Shown: positions 1 to 5,439 of the stretch, piece after piece
Position numbering within the stretch: the first letter of the stretch is position 1
How the letters are laid out: the number at the start of each line of letters is the position of its first letter
Notes under the pieces: generated by a model
What the model saw: the letters and a program-made list of their open reading frames with translations, nothing else
What the model was told of the DNA's origin: nothing
The model's database searches: none
Translations under genes and position numbers: made by a program
Source of the DNA: Phycisphaerae bacterium
GTDB lineage: Bacteria > Planctomycetota > Phycisphaerae > JAAYCJ01
Length of the DNA: 5,917 nt
Assembly (NCBI GenBank): GCA_012514125.1
Contig: JAAZAW010000347.1
Location: 1 to 5,917 of the forward strand
Reading direction: 5' to 3'

Positions 1-1242
1 AAACTGATATGACCGGGCAGTAAAGAGACAGGCGATTTCTTTATATTTCTCAGCCGTCACCACATTTTGTGTCACCAGCCAGGCGGTGGTCTTCGTCGTT
101 GTCGAATCCAGACGCATCCGTGTCGAAATAATCCCATCAATTTCACTATCGGTCAGCCATCCGATCGACGCAAGCACCGTTCGTGGAGCGGTATTGACAT
201 TGATTCGTCCGTAAACAAATCCGTCCGAATTCAAATGATACCCCACGGATAAAACGTCCATGATCGTCGGTAAATCTTCCGTGGTAACCGGCGAAGTGAT
301 CTTGGTCTCGCCGGAGGTGATTTCCATCCCCAAAAGCGTCGCGGGCGAGGTTCCGAAATCGGCTTTGGCCTCGCGAGCTTTGACAATAAAATCCACAATC
401 TCCTGGCTGATATATTTCGGCAGCATCGTCTGGAGAATCGGCACAGGCCATTCTTTGATGTTAATCCTGGGCTGATACGGATCGCTGTCCGTGACGTCAG
501 GTTCCCGGCTATAGACCGTAATAAACGGATAAAGTCCGCGATCCAGAACGCCGTCACTATTGTCGAGGGGCAACGTCAGCTTGCCGTCGTCTTCATTGGG
601 GTCCAGATATCCATTTCGGTTCATGTCCTCACCAAACAATTCCTTGCCGGTGATCCCTTTGACCAAAAGCAGTTCCTCAACCGTATCGAAAGGAGCGCAC
701 TTGCATCGATAAGGCTGATTGAGCGACAGATAATATTCATCTTTAGCGCCCCCGATTCTCGGAGTCGTCCCCTTTTCCCGCCAATCCAGAATCGCCGCGG
801 CAATTTCCGGGGTAATCCCCGGCAGACGCCTGAGCTGATCTTCACTGGCTGTATTGATGTTTACCTTGCTCGCCTCGTCGGTCACACCGAAACGGATACC
901 GTCCTGATTGTCGAGATTATAACCGATCATGCTGTATCGCCAGGCCTTTTTATCAACCCGCTGACGTTCGTCCTGTTCGACGGGTTGATCGCGAAAAATC
1001 GTCGGATTGTCATACCATGTTCGCTGATCCTCGAAACTCTGACGCAAGAGTAACGCGGTTTTTTCCAGCCCGCTGGCGGCACAATTTCTCGCCTGATCCA
1101 TCGCACTCTGAGCGCCAAGGGCATTGACTTCGGCACGGGTCGAAAAATCGAATCCGATCGCCAGCATTCCCAGGAGCATGAATATCACGAGAACCACAGG
1201 AAGAATAATACCGCGATGAACGTTGTTTTGATTATTCCTCAT
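1..1242 (-). CDS. gspK: GspK-like type II secretion minor pseudopilin, 3' end cut by window edge
   Basis: This is the large minor pseudopilin thought to sit at the pseudopilus tip with GspI and GspJ. Reading from the ATG at 1242, 414 codons stay open to the left edge with no stop. The N-terminus has a short basic leader, then RG at 10-11 and a hydrophobic helix (about 12-31). Cleavage is expected after Gly11. The residue at mature position 5 is Val, not Glu, as is usual for GspK. A helix-hairpin-helix-like segment begins VNINTASEDQLRRLPGIT (127-144) and runs to WR at 154-155; a second VNTAP motif lies at 348-352. Both are GspK hallmarks. A canonical EF-hand-type loop is at 206-217 (DMNRNGYLDPNE). 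Four cysteines are visible (54, 180, 182, 405), two of them as CKC. The start overlaps gspJ by 11 bp and has GGAG 7 nt upstream. More than 414 residues is longer than the 300-350 of proteobacterial GspK. The assignment is firm; the C-terminus is unseen. Confidence 0.93.
   Translation of the reverse strand, partial: MRNNQNNVHRGIILPVVLVIFMLLGMLAIGFDFSTRAEVNALGAQSAMDQARNCAASGLEKTALLLRQSFEDQRTWYDNPTIFRDQPVEQDERQRVDKKAWRYSMIGYNLDNQDGIRFGVTDEASKVNINTASEDQLRRLPGITPEIAAAILDWREKGTTPRIGGAKDEYYLSLNQPYRCKCAPFDTVEELLLVKGITGKELFGEDMNRNGYLDPNEDDGKLTLPLDNSDGVLDRGLYPFITVYSREPDVTDSDPYQPRINIKEWPVPILQTMLPKYISQEIVDFIVKAREAKADFGTSPATLLGMEITSGETKITSPVTTEDLPTIMDVLSVGYHLNSDGFVYGRINVNTAPRTVLASIGWLTDSEIDGIISTRMRLDSTTTKTTAWLVTQNVVTAEKYKEIACLFTARSYQF
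592..627 (-). other. EF-hand-type calcium-binding loop encoded within gspK
   Basis: Residues 206-217 of GspK read DMNRNGYLDPNE. This has Asp, Asn, Asn, Gly, Leu, Asp and Glu at loop positions 1, 3, 5, 6, 8, 9 and 12, a full match to the EF-hand loop pattern. It follows the VEELLLVKGITGKEL segment. Calcium binding is inferred from the pattern; flanking helices are not certain. Confidence 0.6.
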
Positions 1243-2065
1243 GGTTCTGCTCCGTATATTGCGCCTTGAGATCGTCCGACAAAATCAACGAAACGATTAA
1301 TTCATATCGATCGTCACCCCACGGACGTTCTTCCATCGGAACAAGCTGCTCGCGTCGATACTCCTCCTCACTGACTTGCGTAAACCCGATCGTCACCTTC
1401 ACCGCTCGCGGAATCGTATCCGGCTCGGTGGGGTCCCATCGATTAAGCCATTGCGTCCCGTCATAATAATCGAACCGTAAATATTTGATTCGATCACTCA
1501 GAATCACCTGACTGATCAAAGGCTGCTCGGAAACCGCCTGATCGGAATCCGAATCCAGACTGAACTTGAATTTTCTCTGGTCCTCCTTCGCCTCCTCAAT
1601 CTCTTCCGGGGTCAACTCGCTCGCCGACTTTTCGTCAATGATCGGCGTCAACAAACATCGCAACTCATCCCGGCGAAGCCCCAGAATATTTTCTTCATCG
1701 TCTTCGTCTCTGCCTAGAGAATAATGGACCAAACGAAGATCGTGCTCGATCACTCGTCCACCGTCGGTGATGTCCTGCGGGAAAAAAACCAAACGCGACG
1801 GAACAACGGTCGTAATAAACTCAATGCTCTCCGCCTCGCCGCTCATCACGGTCGTAAACCGCGATCCTGAAGTCGTTACCGCCCGAAGTTCTGCGGCGAT
1901 TTTAAACAAAAGGACCCTTGCAAGCTGCGAATCCTGCATTTTTGCTTTGGCCATCTGGGTCACTTTCACAGAATGAGTGTAAAAAGCATAAACGGTTCCC
2001 ATGATCATCATAATGATCGAGACTGCCAGCAAAACTTCAATTAATGTAAAACTTTTACGTTTCAT
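1232..2065 (-). CDS. gspJ: GspJ-like type II secretion minor pseudopilin
   Basis: This 277-residue minor pseudopilin should form the tip complex with GspI and GspK. The N-terminus, MKRKSFTLIEVLLAVSII, is a short basic prepilin leader and membrane helix. Cleavage is expected between Ser5 and Phe6, which puts the conserved Glu at mature position 5 (Glu10). The minus-1 residue is Ser rather than the usual Gly. The best GspJ signature is at about 193-227: FDYYDGTQWLNRWDP followed by PRAVKVTI. The family is usually near 200 residues; the excess lies in a strongly acidic middle stretch (about 118-176) containing DEDDEE and DSDSD. The ATG overlaps the gspI stop as ATGA (2062-2065), with no clear Shine-Dalgarno sequence, so translation probably restarts from gspI. 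The 3' end overlaps gspK. Position in the G-H-I-J-K order supports the name. Confidence 0.93.
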   Translation of the reverse strand: MKRKSFTLIEVLLAVSIIMMIMGTVYAFYTHSVKVTQMAKAKMQDSQLARVLLFKIAAELRAVTTSGSRFTTVMSGEAESIEFITTVVPSRLVFFPQDITDGGRVIEHDLRLVHYSLGRDEDDEENILGLRRDELRCLLTPIIDEKSASELTPEEIEEAKEDQRKFKFSLDSDSDQAVSEQPLISQVILSDRIKYLRFDYYDGTQWLNRWDPTEPDTIPRAVKVTIGFTQVSEEEYRREQLVPMEERPWGDDRYELIVSLILSDDLKAQYTEQNHEE

Positions 2066-3000
2066 TTGGGTTTATTCGCCATCCGTCGTAACATTTCCTG
2101 CATCCGCTTGATCGCCTCTTCACGAGTCATCGATCCCGGTCTCGCCGGCGGAGCGTCCGTGTCTGTTTCTGAAGGTCTTGTGGTCGTCTCATCGGGGTTC
2201 GTCTCCTCGCCTGTTTCTTCTCCCGGCGTATCGCCCGTCTCCGCCGACGCTAAATCACCAGGCGGCAGGGTTGAAGGCTTTTCACCGATACCTGCCGTAT
2301 CATAATCCGTCCACGCCAAGGGAACCGACAAGTTGCCGCTTTTAGTCATGGCCGAACCAAGCGAACCACCGGTTTCCTCTCCGCCGCCGAGCAACTCCAT
2401 CAATTCTTCCGGCGTGATTTTTCCACCCGCCAGTTTGTTAAACAACGTGAGCATTCCCGGAACACCGCCCCGTAAAAACGCCTCGACAATTTTATCGCCG
2501 CCCGGAAACTCGCTGAGCATGCCGATCATGTCCTGCAACCCGGAACTCGTCCCCCCCAACGCCTGCATCTGAACCGGATCGGTCGAAATCTGCTTCATCC
2601 GTTCCGCGCTTAAATTCAAACTCGGACTGTAAAGCCGATGAATCTTGTATTCAAAACCATCGACCGGATCGTCATATCGAATGGTAACCGTCAATCGTTG
2701 AAGTTCGGGAATCTGGCTGTTGTCAAAACTCACCTCCCATGAAAAATTTTCCGGCTTGCCGTCAAAATCGCCCGACCGCCCTTCGGTAAATTCCACCAGC
2801 CCCGTCTGGAGTTCCGCCACCTTGTTTTCCGCCAGGATCATCGCCCGTGTACGCATCTGCGACTGCCGGACCTGGGCCAGCGACTTGGAGAACAACCCTG
2901 CCACCGCTCCCAGCGTCAGCGTAATAAATAAAAGAGCCAGGATCGCTTCAAGCAAAAGGGCCGCCCGCGATTCAATCTGTCGTTTGAACTGTGTTTTCAT
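2062..3000 (-). CDS. gspI: GspI-like type II secretion minor pseudopilin with long C-terminal extension
   Basis: This is a minor pseudopilin of 312 residues. The N-terminus has a basic leader (1-13), then a helix with ALLLEAILALLFI. Cleavage is expected between Ala13 and Ala14, which puts Glu18 at mature position 5. The segment RAMILAENKVAELQTG (52-67) and the following strands to about residue 125 (FSWEVSF, LTVTIRYDD, YKIHRLYSP) match the compact GspI fold. GspI is normally about 120-130 residues, so residues from about 131 to the end are extra. They comprise a Gly/Met/Leu-rich, probably helical part (about 135-206), a Thr/Glu/Asp/Pro-rich linker (about 245-289) and a charged terminal helix (291-309). 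The start ATG lies inside the end of gspH (29-bp overlap) and follows a purine-rich GGAGAAGGGA at 3011-3020. The stop overlaps the gspJ start as ATGA. The name rests on the core and gene order; the role of the extension is unknown. Confidence 0.88.
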   Translation of the reverse strand: MKTQFKRQIESRAALLLEAILALLFITLTLGAVAGLFSKSLAQVRQSQMRTRAMILAENKVAELQTGLVEFTEGRSGDFDGKPENFSWEVSFDNSQIPELQRLTVTIRYDDPVDGFEYKIHRLYSPSLNLSAERMKQISTDPVQMQALGGTSSGLQDMIGMLSEFPGGDKIVEAFLRGGVPGMLTLFNKLAGGKITPEELMELLGGGEETGGSLGSAMTKSGNLSVPLAWTDYDTAGIGEKPSTLPPGDLASAETGDTPGEETGEETNPDETTTRPSETDTDAPPARPGSMTREEAIKRMQEMLRRMANKPK

Positions 3001-3607
3001 CCAGCTTGTTTCCCTTCTCCAGACTGATCTGGCCGGTTAAACCATTCAGCGTCAAGGTAACACTGTGATTGTCATTATCGCCCAGGACAATCGACGCCGA
3101 ATCGGACGTCCCATCGGGATAAAACATAATCGGCGGTGAAATACCCTCACCCGGAATTTGCTCCTGACCTTCGGTGAGTTCTGCTTCACGCGCCTTGAGC
3201 CGGCTTTCCCATTCGTCGAACTCCACCGTCAGACACCTGATCTGGTCCTTGCCCATATCCAGCCTGGCCCAGTGCGATTGAAGCGGCTCAAAAACACCGG
3301 GCTGTTGAAGCGGATCGACTTCCGTTTCGATCACCGCGTACATCCCTTCCGTCTCAAAGACGCAACGGTACATGCTGCCCGTGCTCATCGCCCCGCTCCT
3401 CGCCAGCTTGAGCAGCGACGCAAGTTGATCCGCCGACACCTCCAGACGGGTGCTCGAATTCTGAGACCCGATATTCGGCCAAATTACCATGGCCAACACC
3501 ACGATAATCACCATAACCAACAAAAGCTCGAGCAATGTAAATGCCCGAGCCTTTGTTCGATTTTCAATAGGATCCGAACGGGTGATCTGTGTTCCATCAC
3601 TCGACAC
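2972..3607 (-). CDS. gspH: GspH-like type II secretion minor pseudopilin, GTG start chosen
   Basis: This minor pseudopilin links the GspI-J-K tip to the GspG filament. I place the start at the GTG at 3605-3607, because AGGAG (3618-3622) lies 10 nt upstream, the same spacing as for gspG. This gives 211 residues. A TTG at 3647-3649 would add 14 residues and overlap gspG by 22 bp, but has no clear ribosome site. With the GTG start the leader is 22 residues, ending ARA. Cleavage is expected at Ala22/Phe23 of AFTLLELLLVMVII, with Glu27 at mature position 5. GspH-type sequence follows: LASLLKLARSGAMSTG after the helix, then MFYPDGTSD (161-169) and LTGQISL (190-196), the usual end of the beta domain. 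The 3' end overlaps gspI by 29 bp. The family call is strong; the exact start is likely but not certain. Confidence 0.87.
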   Translation of the reverse strand: MSSDGTQITRSDPIENRTKARAFTLLELLLVMVIIVVLAMVIWPNIGSQNSSTRLEVSADQLASLLKLARSGAMSTGSMYRCVFETEGMYAVIETEVDPLQQPGVFEPLQSHWARLDMGKDQIRCLTVEFDEWESRLKAREAELTEGQEQIPGEGISPPIMFYPDGTSDSASIVLGDNDNHSVTLTLNGLTGQISLEKGNKLDENTVQTTD

Positions 3608-3617
3608 CGAGCTGCGT

Positions 3618-3622
3618 CTCCT
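3618..3622 (-). promoter_or_regulatory. Ribosome binding site that sets the gspH start
   Basis: On the minus strand AGGAG lies 10 nt before the in-frame GTG at 3605-3607 and within the short gap after the gspG stop. It favours this GTG over the upstream in-frame TTG at 3647-3649. The nearby ATG at 3595-3597 is out of frame. Confidence 0.7.
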
Positions 3623-3627
3623 GAATA

Positions 3628-4104
3628 TTAATCGTTGTCGTCTTTCCAATTCTTGACATCGTCTTCGGTCCCTTCTTCACCGTCAGGACCATCACTGTAT
3701 AAATCAAAGGACTTGGTGTTATGCTCGCCCGGACAGTTGTAACGGAACTCATGCCCCCACGCATCCTGCAGGTCCTCGTCGTCGGTGCCTTCCTTACCCA
3801 GATAAGGGCCGCCCCATTTCTTGATCAAATCCTCATCCTGAAGCTGATCCGCGTCATACAAGGCCTTGAGTCCTTCTTCAGTCGTCGGGTATCGACCCAC
3901 ACTCATCTTAAACAAATCTAACGCGCTTTCGATATTTTTGATCTGAATCTGGGTGGTTTTGATCTTCGCTTCATCCTGCGTCCCCATGAAATTCGGAACC
4001 ACCACCGCCGCCAGAGTCACCAGAATAATGATGACCAACATCACTTCAAGTAAAGTAAACGCGCGGCGCATTGATCTGCGATACTGAATGTCCTTTGCAA
4101 CCAT
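3628..4104 (-). CDS. gspG: GspG, major pseudopilin of the type II secretion system
   Basis: GspG polymerises into the periplasmic pseudopilus that acts as the piston of the T2SS. The protein has 158 residues, the usual size. A 15-residue leader (ending MRRA) precedes FTLLEVMLVIIILVTLAAVV. Cleavage is expected at Ala15/Phe16, with Glu20 at mature position 5. The motifs are textbook: LDLFKMSVGRYPTTEEGLKAL (62-82), WGGPYL (97-102), DAWGHEFRYNCPG (114-126) and FDLYSDGPDGEEGTEDD (133-149). The last is the C-terminal loop that binds calcium in characterised GspG proteins, and its acidic residues are present. A lone Cys124 precedes the PG. The ATG at 4102-4104 follows a strong AAGGAGT with 10 nt between GGAG and ATG. 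The internal Met12 has no such site. The upstream gap is AT-rich and may carry a promoter, which would suit the high demand for this subunit. Confidence 0.97.
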   Translation of the reverse strand: MVAKDIQYRRSMRRAFTLLEVMLVIIILVTLAAVVVPNFMGTQDEAKIKTTQIQIKNIESALDLFKMSVGRYPTTEEGLKALYDADQLQDEDLIKKWGGPYLGKEGTDDEDLQDAWGHEFRYNCPGEHNTKSFDLYSDGPDGEEGTEDDVKNWKDDND

Positions 4105-4113
4105 CTTAAAAAA

Positions 4114-4120
4114 ACTCCTT
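4114..4120 (-). promoter_or_regulatory. Strong Shine-Dalgarno sequence of gspG
   Basis: AAGGAGT on the minus strand is the best ribosome site in the window, with 10 nt from GGAG to the ATG. It supports the first Met over the internal Met12 and fits high expression of the major pseudopilin. Confidence 0.75.
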
Positions 4121-4156
4121 CAATATATTAAAATATAATTAAAAAATTTAATATTA
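4119..4156 (-). promoter_or_regulatory. AT-rich block upstream of gspG, possible internal promoter
   Basis: This stretch of the 82-bp gspF-gspG gap is almost entirely A and T, unlike the balanced coding sequence around it. On the minus strand it contains TATATT (4132-4137), a plausible -10 element whose start point would fall just ahead of the gspG ribosome site. No convincing -35 element is found at 16-18 bp. A small A/T-only inverted repeat (ATTAAA, TTT, TTTAAT) is also present. It has no GC stem, so it is not a typical intrinsic terminator. An internal promoter, an A/U-rich translation enhancer or an mRNA processing site are all possible. Confidence 0.35.
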
Positions 4157-4186
4157 CTTCGCCGGCCGTCACTACATCCCGTCGAT

Positions 4187-5392
4187 CTACTTCAATCCGC
4201 CGCCGGTACTCATTTGTAAGATCGGCAAAAGCAATGCCATGGCTAGAACAAATACCATACCAAAAACGACCAGCAACATCGCAGGCTCAAGCATGCGAAC
4301 CGCAACGTCCACTTTCCTGGCCAGACGGGCTTCCTGCGTATCGGCAATTTCCACAAGAACATCCGGTAATCGATTCGACTCTTCGGCAACTGAAATCATA
4401 CTCACGATATCGGAAGGAAACAAATCACTGGTCAAAAAAGTTTTCGCTAAACCTTTACCGGTACGCACCGCCTCTGCGGCTTCGCCGATCAATTCCGCCA
4501 GAATCACATTGCCCGCAGATTCCCGTGAAATGTTCAACGCCGGAATCATCTGAACACCGTTACCCAGCAGTGTACCGAAAATTCGGCAAAATCGGCAAAC
4601 CGCCACCATCTTCATTATATTACCGAGAAAGGGTACATGAAGTTGCAGTTTCTGTAATTTATATTGGCCGGTTTCTGAACGAAAATAAGGAAATATCAGC
4701 GTCACAACCAAAACAATGGCCAAAATCGCAAATAAGTAATACTTGGCCATAAAATCCCCCACTCCCATCACCGCCACCGTCAATGCGGGCAATTCCATCC
4801 CCTGAAACATCGGTTTGAGTTTCGGCATGAAAAACGTCGTCATGACGATCACAATCGCCAGACCAACAAGCAACAAAAAGATCGGATAGATCATCGAACT
4901 GATGATTTTGTTCCGCAATTGGTCCTTCTGGTCGACAAATCCTGCCAGACGATGGAGCACCGGCTCGAGAAATCCACCCTGCTCACCCGCCCGAACCATC
5001 CCCACGTGCAAATCCGGAAACACCACGCTATGTTTTTCCATCGCATCGCCCAGCGTTACTCCGCCCGCGACATCTTCCTTCATTTCCCGAATAATCCCCG
5101 CGATCGCTCGCTTTTCATCCTGCTTGCCCAAAACCTCCAGAGCCTTCAAAATCGGAACGCCCGCCCGCAAAAGATCCCCCAGTTGATTATAAAAATTCGA
5201 TAATTCTGATAATTTTACACGGCCACGAATATGAATCGCGCCATGCTCAGCCTTTCCTTCCTGCCAGACCTTAAGCGGATAAAGCCCCTGCTGGCTCAGC
5301 GTCCGAAGAACCGCCGGCTCATTTTCCGCGACCAGCGTCCCTTCCTTCTGCTGGCCGCCGGCATTTCGAACAATATATTTAAACGTCGGCAT
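4187..5392 (-). CDS. gspF: GspF, inner-membrane platform protein of the type II secretion system
   Basis: GspF is the polytopic inner-membrane protein that couples the GspE ATPase to pseudopilus assembly. At 401 residues it has the normal length. The N-terminal cytoplasmic part opens with MPTFKYIVRNAGGQQKEGTL, as usual. Two homologous T2SSF domains follow, at about 66-189 and 269-391. Each begins with a matching motif, FYNQLGDLLRAGVPILKAL (67-85) and RIFGTLLGNGVQMIPAL (270-286). The GE motif at 136-137 (RAGEQGGF) and its counterpart AEESNRL (336-342) also correspond. Hydrophobic segments lie at about 164-188, 218-236 and 368-392. Two cysteines, C266 and C269, stand at the start of the second domain; I know of no role for them. 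The ATG at 5390-5392 is 47 bp after gspE, with only a weak GTGGA upstream. The C-terminal tail is Gly-rich (STGGGLK). Confidence 0.97.
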   Translation of the reverse strand: MPTFKYIVRNAGGQQKEGTLVAENEPAVLRTLSQQGLYPLKVWQEGKAEHGAIHIRGRVKLSELSNFYNQLGDLLRAGVPILKALEVLGKQDEKRAIAGIIREMKEDVAGGVTLGDAMEKHSVVFPDLHVGMVRAGEQGGFLEPVLHRLAGFVDQKDQLRNKIISSMIYPIFLLLVGLAIVIVMTTFFMPKLKPMFQGMELPALTVAVMGVGDFMAKYYLFAILAIVLVVTLIFPYFRSETGQYKLQKLQLHVPFLGNIMKMVAVCRFCRIFGTLLGNGVQMIPALNISRESAGNVILAELIGEAAEAVRTGKGLAKTFLTSDLFPSDIVSMISVAEESNRLPDVLVEIADTQEARLARKVDVAVRMLEPAMLLVVFGMVFVLAMALLLPILQMSTGGGLK

Positions 5393-5439
5393 CTTTTATG
5401 ATTCCACAATCACCTAAACAATTGAATTCTGACTGATCT

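Noticed and set aside
2408..2443. Possible second EF-hand in the GspI extension (GGKITPEELMEL)
   Set aside because: The second half looks like an EF-hand, but the expected acidic residues at loop positions 1, 3 and 5 are Asn, Leu and Gly, so calcium binding is not supported.
3158..3631. Long open frame on the plus strand, 157 codons, opposite gspH
   Set aside because: It is antisense to a well-supported GspH, has no ribosome site that I can see, and its translation resembles no protein I know. It is best read as a shadow frame.
4119..4156. Intrinsic terminator after gspF
   Set aside because: The T-rich tract is present, but the only nearby inverted repeat is pure A/T with no GC stem before it, so efficient termination is unlikely.
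4234..4752. Long open frame on the plus strand, 172 codons, opposite gspF
   Set aside because: It is antisense to the conserved second domain of GspF, and its translation is low in structure and rich in Pro, Arg and Ser. It is a shadow of codon bias.
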